Part shown: positions 11,580 through 23,809 of the stretch, one piece after another
Layout of the letters: each line of letters begins with the position of its first letter
Position numbering within the stretch: the stretch's first letter is position 1
Assembly: GCF_040939455.1 (NCBI RefSeq)
Contig: NC_134108.1
Span: forward strand, 15,839,501-15,903,500
Reading direction: 5' to 3'
DNA: 64,000 nt
Source of the DNA: Microcebus murinus
Taxonomy: Eukaryota; Chordata; Mammalia; Primates; Cheirogaleidae
Made by a program: the position numbers and the translations under genes
Notes under the pieces: generated by a model
Databases searched by the model: none
The model's input: the letters and a program-made list of their open reading frames with translations, nothing else
What the model was told of the DNA's origin: nothing

Positions 11580-11944
11580 TTTTTTTTTTTTTTAGCAAGA
11601 AAGTATTTTTTTTTTTTTTTTTTTTGAGACAGAGTCTCGCTTTGTTGCCCAGGCTAGAGTGAGTGCCGTGGCGTCAGCCTAGCTCACAGCAACCTCAAAC
11701 TCCTGGGCTCCAGTGATCCTTCTGCCTCAGCCTCCCGGGTAGCTGGGACTACAGGCATGCGCCACCATGCCCGGCTAATTTTTTTTTATATATATATCAG
11801 TTGGCCAATTAATTTCTTTCTATTTATAGTAGAGACGGGGTCTCGCTCTTGCTCAGGCTGGTTTTGAACTCCTGACCTTGAGCAATCCGCCCGCCTCGGC
11901 CTCCCAAGAGCTAGGATTACAGGCGTGAGCCACAGCGCCCGGCC
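11580..11944 (-). mobile_element. Lemur-type Alu with 15-bp TSD and interrupted tail
   Basis: Flanked by GGAGTTTTAGTTATT at 11565-11579 and 11945-11959. On the - strand the element ends in an A-run, then about 12 nt of unrelated sequence (TACTTTCTTGCT), then a second A-run before the duplication. This is the layout of a very short 3' transduction or an interrupted tail. Confidence 0.95.
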
Positions 11945-12248
11945 GGAGTTTTAGTTATTAATACTTGTGTGTATGTTAGGCCACTTGAAATTGTCTCACA
12001 GCACGCTGATGCTCTTCAGGTTTTTTAAAGTCTTTTTTCCTCTCTGTTTCATGTTAGTTTCCATTGCTATGTCCTCATTGTTCATTAATTTTTTCTTCTG
12101 CAGTATCTAATCTCCTTTTAATCTTACCCAGTGTATTTTTCACCTCAGACATTATATTTTTAATCTTTAGAAGTTCTGTTTGAGTCTTTATCTTCTATGT
12201 CTCTCCTTGACATGCTCATGCTTTCCTTTATTTTTTTGAACATCTCAT

Positions 12249-12271
12249 ACACACACACACACACACACACA
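12249..12271. repeat. (CA)n microsatellite
   Basis: About eleven uninterrupted AC units. Confidence 0.95.
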
Positions 12272-12331
12272 AAATAGCTGTTTTAATGTACTTGCCATTC
12301 TGTATCATTTGTAGTATGTTTCTATTGATTT

Positions 12332-12370
12332 TTTTTTTTTTTTTTTTTTTGCAACCTGCATTGCTCAGGA
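12332..12370 (-). mobile_element. Minimal poly(A) retroposon (~20 nt body)
   Basis: A 19-bp poly(T) run plus 20 bp (GCAACCTGCATTGCTCAGGA) sits between perfect 16-bp direct repeats ATGTTTCTATTGATTT at 12316-12331 and 12371-12386. It reads as an extremely 5'-truncated L1-mobilised RNA. The source RNA is not identifiable from so little. Confidence 0.85.
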
Positions 12371-13128
12371 ATGTTTCTATTGATTTATTCCCACCCAATC
12401 CCAACTCTTCCCTACATCCTGCCTACCCCTGCCCCCCATTGGATTGTAATTTTCTTCTTTGCTTGCCTGGTAATGTTTGGTGGTTATGTTGGGTGCTGGA
12501 GTTTCTGTATTCAGCTGTCTTGAGCTTTGTTCTAGGACATGATTAAGTTACTTGGAAGCAGTTTCATCATTTTATAGCTTGCTTTTAAGCTTAATGAGTT
12601 AGGACCAGAATTGCCTTTAATCTAGGGCTAATTTGACCCACTACTAAGGTAATACCTTTCTGAATAATCTTCCCTATTACACGGTTTCTCCACTCTGCCT
12701 TCTGGGAACACGAACTATTCTGAGCCATGTATGAGCTCTCAAACTGTACCTTCTGTTCCTTTCTCATAGTTCTTTCCCAGCCTTGAATAGTTTCCTCACA
12801 TAAGCTGATTGGTGTTTAGCTGAAGAGACCAGAGGGGAACCCTCTGGAGCTCCCTCCCTCTCCAATACTCTGCCCTACACATTTTACCTTGGCTCCCCTA
12901 AATTCTCTATGCAGGAAGTTTATTTCTCTAGCCTAGTGCTACAGCCTGGGAATTCCATGTAGTAAGCTTGGGCAATTGTGGGGCTTTCCTTGTTTGTTTT
13001 CCTTCTTTCAGGAGTCACTGTCCTGCATTGGCTGTTGTCCCCGTGTCTGGAAAACTTTGTTGTGTATATTTTGTACAGGGAAGTTAAATAATGCCTCTGT
13101 TACCCCATTTTAACAGAGTAAAAGCTAA

Positions 13129-13720
13129 TTATCATCTGGATTTGTACTTCCTAAATGCTAACAAGGCTGAACATCTTTTCACTTATATTCATTTTTGATT
13201 GTTCTCTGTGAAAAGCTTGTTTCATGTCTTTTGCCCATTTATATTAGGTTATCTTTTTCTAACTAATTTCTTTAAAGAGGCTTTTTTATATATTGTAGAT
13301 ACTAAGAATAAGTCAGGGAGTGTTTCTGTTTTCTTGGAAGTGAAGAAAAAGATTTAAATGATCTATTCCTTGAAAGTTGGATAAAGCTTGCCTATAAAAT
13401 TGAACCTTGCATTTATTTTATGAGAAAATTTCTTAACTATTGATTAGATTTCAATTATTATAGAGTTGTTAGCTTTTCTATTTCTTTAGTGTCAATCATT
13501 TTTGTTATTACCTTTTTCTGGGAAGTTGTCATTATCGTAGTTTTTAATTTATTGACAAAGTTGCTCATAGTTTAGCTGGTGGGTTTTTACTTCCTTTTAT
13601 TTTTTATTGATTAATATCCTTATGTTTTATTGAGTGTCATGAACAGTATATAGTTAGATTATTTTTAAATGTAATCTTTAACTGGTGGATTTAGTGCATT
13701 TTGTTGTTTACTGATATATT
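13129..13720 (-). mobile_element. L1 fragment, antisense
   Basis: GGATTTGTACTTCCTAAATG, AACATCTTTTCACTTATATT, TTTGCCCATTTATATTAGG and following match the antisense ORF2 order that continues from 11251-11315. Confidence 0.75.
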
Positions 13721-13975
13721 TGGATTTATTCCTACCACTTTATTTTGTGCTTTTTCTGTCTCTACCTCCCTCATTTTTGGGTGATTTACTTTATTTCCAC
13801 TCCCCCATTTTTTTGTTTTGGGAAACTGCCTTTGAATTTTACCGTCCACACTTAACAGTGTAATGTTAATATTTTTACCTTCCTCTCTAATTGAGAGAGT
13901 CTTGGAACTCTTTATGTCACTCTTCTTAAGACTTTTGGGCTGTAATCATCCAGTATTTTGAGTCTTAGCTTATGA

Positions 13976-14262
13976 TTTTTTTTTTGAAACAGAATCGTTC
14001 TCTGTCATCCTGGCTAGAGTACAGTGGTATCATGATAGCTCACTGCAACCTCAAACTCCTGAGCTTAGCCCAGGCCTCAGCCTCCCAAGTAGCTGAGACT
14101 GGAGGCATGTATCACCATGCCCAGCTAATTTTTTTAAGTTTTGTAGAGATGGGGTCTCAATATATGGCCCAGGCTGGTCTCAAACTCCTGAGCTTAAGCA
14201 ATCCTACCACCTTGGCCTCCCAGAGCACTTAGGATTACAGACATGAGCCACCATGCCCGGCC
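13976..14262 (-). mobile_element. Older Alu
   Basis: Poly(T), GAAACAGAATCGTTCTCTG, and a CCACCATGCCCGGCC end; J-like with many mismatches. Confidence 0.9.
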
Positions 14263-14299
14263 TATTAGCCTGTGATTTTTAACCTTAAAATTAGACCTT

Positions 14300-14465
14300 C
14301 AGCTGGGCATGGTGGTGCACACCTGTAGTCCCAGCTACTCAGGAAGCTGAACTGGGAGGATCATTTGAGGCTGCAGTATGTTATGATTATGCCTGTGAAT
14401 AGCCACTGCACTCCAGCCTGGGCAACATAGTGAGACCTCAAATCTTAAAAAAAAAAAAAAAAAAA
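14300..14465 (+). mobile_element. Monomeric Alu (free monomer type) with 13-bp TSD
   Basis: A single monomer, AGCTGGGCATGGTGGTGCAC to an A-tail, between AAAATTAGACCTT at 14287-14299 and 14466-14478. The duplication shows it inserted as a monomer and is not half of a deleted dimer. Confidence 0.88.
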
Positions 14466-14585
14466 AAAATTAGACCTTGTGATTATTATTGCTTTTATAT
14501 AAATAATTGTTTAGATTTACCCATGTGTTAAAATAGTTGTTATTTCTCTTGCATCTCAGACCATTCGCCTAGGAAAATTTTCTTT

Positions 14586-14940
14586 TTCTTTTTCTTCTTC
14601 TTTTTCTTTCTTTTTTTTTTTTGAGACAGAGCCTCACTCTATTGCTCGGGCTAGAGTGCCGTGGCATCATCCCAGCTAACAGCAACTTCAAACTCCTGGG
14701 CTCAAGCGATCCTTCTGCCTCAGCCTCCCAAAGTAGCTGGGACTACAGGCATGTGCCACCATGCCCGGCTAATTTTTTCTATATATTTTTTTTTGTTGGC
14801 CAATTAATTTCTTTGTATTTTTAGTAGAGATGGGATCTCACTCTTGCTCAGGCTGGTTTTGAATTCCTGACCTTGAGCAATGTGCCCGCCTCAGCCTCCC
14901 AGAGTGCTAGGATTACAGGCATGAACCACCATGCCCAGCC
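14586..14940 (-). mobile_element. Lemur-type Alu with 14-bp TSD
   Basis: CT-rich start, poly(T), GAGACAGAGCCTC, AT-rich linker, ending CCATGCCCAGCC. GGAAAATTTTCTTT flanks it at 14572-14585 and 14941-14954. Confidence 0.94.
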
Positions 14941-14954
14941 GGAAAATTTTCTTT

Positions 14955-15560
14955 CTTACTGAAGCAAGTCCTTTGAGGTTGCTTTAAGTGACAATCTGTT
15001 GATGGTGACTCTTAGTTTTTGTTTATCAGAAATGTTTTTAATTCACCCATATTCCATAAAGTTGATTTTCTGTATACAGAATTCTAAGTTGACAGTTACT
15101 TTTTCTCAGTACTTTGTCTTTAACAGTCTTTTGACTTTTGTTATAGCTTCAGAGATGTTTGTTGTCATTCCAAATGTCATTCTTCTGGATGTAATATGAC
15201 TTTTCTTTCTGGCTGCTTTTTTGCTATTTTTTTAATTAAAGTTTTAACTTTTAAATCAATTGTAGAATAATGCAGAGAGATCCCATGTACTCTCTACCCA
15301 TTTTCTCCCAGTGGTACCATCCTGTAAAACTGTAGTATATTATCATAACCAAGATGTTGACATTGACACAGTAGCAATATAGACTATTGCCATCATTACA
15401 AGGACCCCTCCTGTTGTCCTTTTATAGCCACACCTACCTCCCTGCCACTTGCATTTCCTCCTTAACCCCTAGCAGCAGATCTGTTGAACATTCCAATAAT
15501 TTTGTCATTTCAATGCTTTTATATAAGTGGAATTATAAAGTATGTGGCCTTTTCGGGGGA
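14955..15560 (-). mobile_element. L1 fragments, antisense
   Basis: T-rich blocks (TTATCAGAAATG, TTCTAAGTTGACAGTTAC, CTTCTGGATGTAAT) and then TAGAATAATGCAGAGAGATCC and CCTCCCTGCCACTTGC resemble antisense L1M ORF2/3'-UTR. Exact family and edges are uncertain. Confidence 0.5.
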
Positions 15561-16214
15561 GCTGATCATAGTCCCAAAAGACACAATCCAGAACTCCATA
15601 ATCCTGATTGTTGAAATCCTGAAAGATCAAAATCTCTAAACTCTAAAATCCTGAAAATCACAGTTCCATAAATATAATTCTGGAAAATATAACTTAAAAT
15701 GCTTTAAAATATATTTATATTTTAAAAGGGGATTTATTTGAAAGACATAAAAAAAGCAGGACAGAACACTTTATAGGCCTCTTACACAATAAAATAGACA
15801 ATAGAATACATGTTTTTGCAGGCATAAGGTATATTAATGACATACAGGTATAATGGTTATAAGCAGACAAACCGTATTTGTAAAGAAACAGGTCAAAAAG
15901 GAAAATGTATACATCCATATCAAGTTAGTAATTGTGTACACCCAGCTTTATAGCTGCAGTCACCTGAATAACTGAAGAACAACCGATTTTTTCCCACCTA
16001 CTCCCCTCAGACTCACACACTAATCTCCACTGGAAACACTCATAGATACACTCAATGCTTTAGCAGGTTTCTAGGTATTCCTTAATCTAGTCAAATTGGC
16101 AAAATTAAGCCCACAAATCCACACCATGTCAATTTGGCACATACACATATCTCCTTAAACCATACTTAATTTCCAAATACAACAACAAGGTAATAGTTCT
16201 GCCTAATATACAGA
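15561..16214. other. Unclassified AT-rich intergenic segment
   Basis: Begins with recurring AATCC(T)GAAA-like words (15585-15690) suggestive of an old DNA transposon that I cannot name. No coding signal. Confidence 0.5.
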
Positions 16215-16875
16215 GTGCAATTGTTAGGTCATATAGTTACTGTATAATTGAAACTTTTAAGAAACTGCTGTTTTCCAAGGTGGGTCCAACCATCATACAT
16301 TCCCACCAGCAATGTATGAGTGATCCAGTTTATCCACGTCCTCGCCAGCATTTGGTGGTGTAACTATGTTTTATTTTAGCCATTTTGATAGGTATATAGT
16401 GACAGCTTATTTTGGTTTTCAGTTCTGTCTCCTTCATTGCTAATGATACTGAACATCTTTTCATATACTCATTTTGCCATCTGCATATATTTTTCAGTGA
16501 AATGTCACTATGTCTAATTGGATTTTCTTTTCTTTTTTGAGTTTTAAGAGTTCTTTATATGTTTGTCATACGAGTTCTTTGTTGGATGTATTGATTGCAG
16601 ATGTTTTCTCCCAGTGTGTAGCTCGTCTTTTCATCTTAACAGAATTTTGCACAGCAAAAGATTTTTAATTTTCCTGCCATTTACCAGTTTTTCCTTTTCT
16701 GGACTGTTGTTTTTTGGTCTCAAAAGAAATAACTCTGCCTAGCACTAGCTTCTGAAGTTTTTCTCCTTTTTTTCCTCCCCTAGAAATGTTGTCAATTTAA
16801 GTCTGTGATCCATTTTGAGTTAAATTGAGGGGAATGGCTTATGGATATCCACCTGGACCAGCACTATTTGTTGAA
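16215..16875 (-). mobile_element. L1 fragment, antisense
   Basis: CATTCCCACCAGCAATGTATG, CACGTCCTCGCCAGCATTTG, GAACATCTTTTCATATACTC, TTTTCTCCCAGTGTGTAGC and TTGAAAAGGCT follow the antisense L1 ORF2 order over about 650 bp. Confidence 0.88.
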
Positions 16876-17460
16876 AAGGCTCTGGCTGCTTTTTAAGGTT
16901 TTACTTTGGTATTCTAGAATTTCACTGTAATGTGTCCAGATATGTGTTTTCTTTATGTTTATTGGTGTATCATTTCCTGTGGCTAATGGCTTCATGTTTT
17001 CCATTATTCTGGAAACTTGTCTGCCGTTTTCTCTTTAAATACTGCCTCTCCCTGTTCTATCTATTCTTTACTTTTGTAACCCCAGTCAGTTTTATGTAAG
17101 ACTTTCTCATTCTGTTCTTTGTATCTTAATTCTCATATTTTCCATATGATAAATTCTGAGTAATTTTTTCAGGTCTCTATTCTAGGTCTCCCATTCTTTC
17201 TTCATATAAGCCCAATCTGCTATTTAACTCATATATTGAATTTATTTCAGCAATTCATTTTTAGAAGTTCTGTTTGATCCTTTTTTGAATTCTCCTGGTT
17301 TTTTATTTTATTTTGTTCCTTGCTCATTTATTTCTACTGTTTTATTTACATGGCTACTTTATGTTTTTGACAATTTCAATATCTTAATTTCTTGAGAATT
17401 AAATTTTCTTTTCTTGCTGACCCTTCCTTGTATGTAGTGCCTTCTTTCCTTGTGTGTTTG
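16876..17460 (-). mobile_element. LINE-like T-rich fragment, antisense
   Basis: Begins CTGGCTGCTTTTTAAGGTTTT, similar to 11368 onward, and later shares AGAAGTTCTGTTTGA with about 12170. The two stretches look like copies of the same old LINE part. Family not determined. Confidence 0.5.
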
Positions 17461-19900
17461 TGATTTTTTTTTTATTATTATTAAATTGAGAGTACATACT
17501 TTGGGACTCTTAAGGTACCTAAACTGAGGATGCTTTTCTCCAGAGGAGATTTATATTTACCTTTCAGACTCTGGGTGAGGCAGTCACCTGCAGCCACTTT
17601 CATTTCTTGGCATTTCCATGTGCAAAGCATACTGTACTTTTGAACCCTAGACCGTAGTGAGAGTTGACTAAATACCAGGGAAAACATGTCTGTTATTAAG
17701 GTCTCCCGTCCACACACCCATCATCGCAGAACTGGGGAAAATGCTTGCAGATGGTTTTTTTCTAGCCTAGTCTTTCTCTGATGGTGGCCCCCTCTAGTCT
17801 CCTGGCTTTATGTGAAGATCTTAGATTCAGCTTCCCAATTCTCTTTCAAGCCCAAAGCCTCATCTGTCAATGTTCCTCATCACTGTGACCCGAGGCCCTT
17901 GGTTCCCAGCTCTACGTGCAGGGCCACCCTGACTGGTGGTTTGCTTACCATTTTGTTAATATATTTGTGGGTCATGAGGAATTTCCTGTCTTGCAATCTC
18001 ATCAATGCATTTAAAAGTATGATTGTTGTAATTTATCTGGCATGTAATGTTTTATGGGGGAGGTGGGGAGGGTGGTCACAATTCAGAATACCTATTCCAC
18101 CGTACTGCTAAGAGCAGATGTCTTCCCACTGTTGTACATAATTCTTAGCCATCAATTGAGTTTTAATTACATAAGAAACTATCACCCTGAATATAAAAAA
18201 ATAAGTATCGTCCATACAAAAGATTCTAAAATGTGGTCTGAAAGAACAAATGAGCAAGACAGAAATACTGGTTGCATGTGATAGGAGCAGTGAGAAGAAA
18301 TAACCTGATACCTAAAACTTGAATTCAATAGATTCAGTGGGAAAAATCAAAGTAAAATTTTTTGAACCTAGCATTCCAAGGAAAAACTATCCTTAATTGC
18401 AAATGCTGATATTTTAGGCATGAGAAACTGGTTTTAATAAAGCTGTGTGGATAGAAACATTGAATTACAGCAATGAATGATTTTAATGATTCCCTCTAAC
18501 CATAGTGTTCACAAGTATCCTTGATTAACGTTAGCTTTAGATTACTACTACCACTATCTAGGATAAAGTGACCATATTTTCTGCTTCTGTTTTGCTTCTC
18601 CAGGTTTTAGGTGAACTTTAATCAGTCTCCAGTGATATATCCTACTGGCTTTTGCTGAAACTGAAAAAAATTGAGTGAGTTGTTAGTAGTCAGATTTTTT
18701 TTAATAAAAAAAGTTATTTAAGCATAAAACTTCTCAATTAGTATCACTTCAAAGTTTCAGCTTCATCTTTCCTACCAATTGAATTTTTAAAGATTTTGAT
18801 CAGAACCATTAAAGGCTAAATAGGAAAGAAACTTTAAATAGATTCAGCAATTATACTTTTACAAATGTCTTTTAATAAATTGCTTATTAGTTACTAAAAG
18901 ATATATTCCATCTTTGTTTTCCACTCATCATAACAAAGTTAAATCTCAAGTTTGACATTTCTTACCCATCTAGATTGAGTCACAAAGAATGCATAATAGA
19001 TAGTAAAATCGAAATCACAGAAATTTACCTTTTCAGTGGCTGTTGCTATGAAACCGTGTTTTGATGGGAAATTTCAGAGACGCTGTGCTTCCTGTTGTTA
19101 AACGACAGAATGTGGAGATCCCCTTCATTTTCAAAATTATCTCCTCTAAAAGCAAGTAATCTGAATTATTCTGCTAAGGGGACAATCTTTATTCTTACTC
19201 TCTCCTCGCTGGACTATTATTAGGCTTAATTAATTTTGCTAGGGGCACTACCAAGAGTTAACAATTTTGTGTTTTGCCCCCTCTCTTATGCCTTGTTTAT
19301 TGAATGGGCAGATGGGCAGGGTTTCTGAGTGATGTTTTATGGGCAATTAAAAAGTTTTATTTCTGTTACTCTGCTTACAACACTGGGAAGCTCAACTGAC
19401 ATAAAGGATTACAAATGTGGTAACATACTAGCAAGAGAGTTGGTATAAATAGAGAAGTAAGAAAAGTACTGCTAGCCCTGAATCTAGAACAAGACCACAA
19501 TGACCTCGGGTTCCTCAAAATGAGGAAAGTTTTGTTTCCTTGGTCTGGTGGAGAGAGCTTGGGATTCTAAGTCGGAAAACTTGAGTCAGGAGCAAAGGTG
19601 TATGAAGGTGGTAACAAGCGACGTGTGGACAGGAGAGCAGTGTGATGAGCTGGCTGACGCAGAGCACCATGCAAAGTGACGAGGGCCCAAAGAGGAGGAA
19701 ATCAGCACAGGAGTGCCCTGGATGCAAAGCGGAGGAGCTTGGATTTGATTTACCAGGTGGTAGAAAATTCCAGGACATTACGAAGAAAGGAAGTGGCACT
19801 GGGATAGCTGAGAAAAGTTACTCTGGGAGTTGTGAATAGGACCTTCACCAAGGGTTGGCACCAAACTACTCAGTTGGTGTTGAGTATGATTTCATTTAAT
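17461..19900. other. Intergenic DNA, mostly unique
   Basis: No gene, RNA gene or confident repeat. A TATAAATA at 19444 has no supporting promoter context. Short ORFs here lack coding character. Confidence 0.6.
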
Positions 19901-20020
19901 ATCTATTCCACACACAACCCCAAATCCAGATTTGTATCAGAGTAAGCTTCCCAGAGGAGGTGATGTGTAAGCTGAGACCTGCCTTTGATATCCAAGTTGG
20001 AGCAGTGCTAGAACATAGAA
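19901..20020 (-). mobile_element. L2 fragment, antisense
   Basis: AGCTTCCCAGAGGAGGTGATG and AAGCTGAGACCTGCC are the reverse complement of the L2 CTCAGCTCAAATGTCACCTCC-type segment. Confidence 0.55.
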
Positions 20021-20757
20021 TGGATTATCACAACAGTAAAAAATTGTGAAGTCATATATAGTCTTTGCTACATAATCGATGCTCATTTGGCATCATAGAA
20101 AATATTTCAGATATCTTCGGAATGGCCATGGATGGATGTGGCTTTAGTAAAACTTCTTCGATCTGGCGGAAGAGGGTCAGAATGGAGCCCACGTGGTCGA
20201 CGGTGGTGCTCTGTCAGAGGGATGTGCGGCCGAGGGCTGTCCTGGAAGAATCTTGAGGATGGGCACCATGTATTCTGTTCATATCTGGCATGCAGGGGTG
20301 TGCCTCACATGGTAGGAAACTGGTCTTGCAAATACTGCAGTCTCAGTGGATGGCAGTATGCATTTTTATCTTCATTATAATCCTCAATAGAGGTAATGTT
20401 TCATTGTTACATCGATAATTTTCTACTACTCTCAGATAAGCCAAAAACACATACTCATGGCCCTTTTCCACTAGCATGTGCTTATAGGAAATAGCACAAT
20501 GGGCTTGACCATGAAACTTGCCTAATTTCAACATCTGTCCTGGATGTGCAGGGAGAGGGACATCCAGCGTGTGCAGGCACAGGCAATGCTGCATCCCGTG
20601 CGGCCGGCCGCTCCTTGGCCTGCCAAATCCTTCAGGCACAGGCCTCGCCCTAGCTGTTCTGCTGTCGTCTCATCGTGTGGTAGGAGTAGGCTTAACTGTG
20701 AGGAAATGGTTATCACAACTAAGAGCTCCGTGGGACGGTGTTGGAGGGGATGAAGGG
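20021..20757. other. Intergenic DNA, unclassified
   Basis: Moderate-GC unique sequence with scattered CpGs (20160-20240) and no supported gene or repeat. Confidence 0.5.
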
Positions 20758-21191
20758 TGTACTAGTTTCCTATGGCTGCCGTAACAAATTACCACAAACA
20801 AGATGGCTTAAAACAGCAGAAATCTGTAGTCTCGCAGTTCTGCAGGCTACAAGTCTGAACCAAGGTGTTGGCAGGGCCGTGCCTGCTGTGCAGGCTCGTG
20901 GGAGAATCCTGGCTTGCCACCCCCTCCTGGCTTCTCGAGTCGTTCCTCGGCGTACATCTGGATCACTCTACTCTGCCTCTGTCTTCACGGGGCCTTCTTC
21001 CTGTGTCTCTCTCTGTCCTCTCTCTTATAAAAGACACCAGTCCTTGGATTTAGGGCTCACTGTAATCCAGTATGACTGTCTCTTAACTTGATTACATTGG
21101 CAAAGACTGTTTCCAAATAAAGTCACATTCACAGATACTGGAGATTAGGACTTGAACCTGTCTTTCGGGAAGCACAATTTAACCCACCACA
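20758..21191 (-). mobile_element. MLT1-type MaLR solo LTR, antisense
   Basis: Starts TGTACTAGTTTCCTATGGC (the antisense LTR end), contains ACAAATTACCACAAACAAGATGG, TTCTGCAGGCTACAAGTC and TTTCCAAATAAAGTCACATTC, and closes near CAATTTAACCCACCACA. It has the order of an MLT1 LTR of the ERVL-MaLR group. Only an LTR is present; no internal retroviral genes. Confidence 0.85.
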
Positions 21192-22084
21192 GGGGATAAG
21201 GTGTTTGCAGAGCTCAAGAAAACTTTCTACAGCACCTTGGCCAGAGGTTAGCAAAGATGTTGGGCTGAACCTTAGAACCCAAGTTTCTAAACATAGGATG
21301 TTGCAAGTGTTCAAATGTGACCACATACGAGCCAATGTCATCAGCCCAGGGGTAGGTGCTTTATCTTATCATGTGCTTCATCAATCATTATCCTTTGCTG
21401 TCATCCAAGCTTCCTCTATCTGTTTCCCAGAGTCCTCATGTCTTTCCATTTACAGTCTCTCTTCCTAGCAATGGCTACAGTGTTAGTACAAACCGTCTCC
21501 CCTCGGGCTTCTTGTAAGGGGACTATAGACTCCAGAAAAGGTGAGTCCCTCTGAGTCAACTTCAACCCATAGGAGATATGCATTGCAGCAGCTTTAGGGA
21601 GATTTTCCAAAATGCCAATTTATTTAGGTTATATGGACACAATCTCGCTAAGTAGGGAATGTCTCCAGGATCGAAACATAAGGCAGGCATTTGAGCTGAT
21701 GGCAAATCGGATACTAAACAATAGGGTGATGAATCCAGTAGCCAAGGTTGGAGAAAGAATAGAATAGAGTGTCCTGGAATGTCATTGCTTTCCCTACCGC
21801 TCATTGATAGGAAGGTCTGAAATCCTCAGAGCTTAGGCAATCTTTGGCAGGCCAGGCTCTTCCCTTGGTTAGGGCCAGTGAATCAGCCTTAACACTGTAA
21901 GGCTGTCAGTTTTCCCAGCCTGATGGCTTCTGGATGGCCTAGAAATGGAAACCATCTTATTTCAAAATCTTAAAATGGCCTGCATATGAAAAAAGATATT
22001 AACGATTTCATCAATTTTATTTTTAATAATGAAAATACTTTTTAAAAAAATGCTAAGTTATTCCTGAGCTGAGTTAGTCTACCA

Positions 22085-22334
22085 TGATCCTTACTCCCAG
22101 CCACACAGATCATGTCATGCTTCCTTGTGCCTCTGAGTCTATGGCTAGATTTTTCCTCCTCCTGGCATATCCCAGAGCCCCAGACTTCTTCATGTGGAAC
22201 ACTCTAACTCAGACTGTAAAGTCAACCAAGCCCTCATTTCCTCTGCAAGTCCTCTGCCTCTTCTTCAGGCAGTCAGGTACTTCCTCTTTTATGGGGCTTG
22301 TGCACCTGACTGTCCCTCCAGTCAAGCAGTTTTC
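22085..22334 (+). mobile_element. L2 fragment
   Basis: GCCACACAGATCATGTCATGC, TCCTGGCATATCCCAGAGCC, ACCAAGCCCTCATTTCC-type words follow the L2 3' region. Diverged. Confidence 0.5.
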
Positions 22335-22667
22335 TTTCTTTCTTTTTTTTTTTGAGACAGAGTCTCGCTTTGTTGCCCAGGCTAGAGAGCCATGGCATCA
22401 GCCTAGCTCACAGCAACCTCAAACTCCTGAGCTCAAGCAATCCTACTGCCTCAGCCTCCTGAGTAGCTGAGACTACAGGCATGCACCACCATGCCCGGCT
22501 AATTTTTTCTATATATATTAGTTGGCCAATTAATTTCTTTCTATTTTATAGTAGAGATGGGGTCTCGCTCTTGCTCAGGCTGGTTTTGAACTCCTGACCT
22601 TGAGCAATCCGCCCACCTCAGCCTCCCAGAGTGCTAGGATTATAGGCGTGAGTCATCGCTCCCGGCC
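22335..22667 (-). mobile_element. Lemur-type Alu with 16-bp TSD, inserted at the edge of MER5A
   Basis: (CTTT)n and poly(T) start, lemur linker, GCTCCCGGCC end. CAGTCAAGCAGTTTTC (22319-22334) and CAGTCTAGCAGTTTTC (22668-22683) flank it; the right copy is also the start of MER5A. Confidence 0.95.
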
Positions 22668-22675
22668 CAGTCTAG

Positions 22676-22896
22676 CAGTTTTCAATCAGGGGTGACATTT
22701 CCCCCAAAGAGACAGTTCATAATGTCTGGGAGACATTTTTGGTTGTCACAGTGGGGGCAGGGGGTGTGCCACAGCTAGCTATGGTGATGGACCAGGGGCG
22801 CTGCAGAACATCCTACAGGGCACAGGACAGCCCCACAGCACAGCGTGGGGTTATCCAGCCGCACACGCCAATAGCACTGAGGTTGAGAAACCTTGC
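22676..22896 (+). mobile_element. MER5A-like hAT-Charlie MITE
   Basis: CAGTTTTCAATCAGGGGTGAC, TGTCTGGGAGACATTTTTGG, TTGTCACAGTGGGGG, AACATCCTACAGGGCACAGG and GAGGTTGAGAAACCTTG follow the MER5A consensus end to end. Confidence 0.92.
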
Positions 22897-23180
22897 TTCA
22901 CTCTAACATTTACCATGTGGCTGTAACTACTTGTTTACAATCCTGCCTCTGCTCACTCAGCAGAAACGTCATTCAGTTAGTGATTATATTAATATTCTCA
23001 GCGCAGTGCGTCGTATAAAGCAACGTTTTTGAGATATGTTGTACTTAGCAGTTTCATTGCCTTGATCCCTGCAGCTGTTTAAGATAACATCTCAGGTGGA
23101 ACTTGGAGGAAGTGACACATAGATTTTATTTAATAAAATAAAATTGTTAAATACAGAATTGTTTTAAATTAGATTATTGG

Positions 23181-23566
<386 letters not shown>

Positions 23567-23809
23567 AAATTAGATTATTGGGCTAAACCAATAACAATTG
23601 CAGTGAGATTACTGGCTACGCCAATAACAATGACAACTTCCCCACTTGCTTCTCTGTGTGTACTAGGTGGGCACACATTCTTACTGATGACTTGGGGGGT
23701 TGTTTTACCTGTCTCTATAGCCCTCTGACAATCTTTCAGGGTTTTCCGGGTGCTAGACTTTGCCGTATTAAGTTCTAGTAATCCTATCTTCATTAGAGCT
23801 TATGTTCAA

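Larger units (their letters stand above)
11316..13128. mobile_element. Composite insertion inside the L1
   Basis: The antisense L1 consensus order stops near 11310 and resumes near 13129. Between lie LINE-like T-rich sequence, an Alu, a CA repeat, a minimal retroposon and about 600 bp of unclassified sequence (12540-13128). Diverged direct repeats resembling TTATC..T..GATTT may mark the edges. The LINE-like part beginning CTGGCTGCTTTTAAGGTTTT resembles 16885 onward. Confidence 0.4.

Noticed and set aside
19444..19451. TATAAATA as a promoter for an upstream ZC3H12D exon
   Set aside because: AT-rich surroundings, no CpG enrichment, initiator or good splice donor close by.
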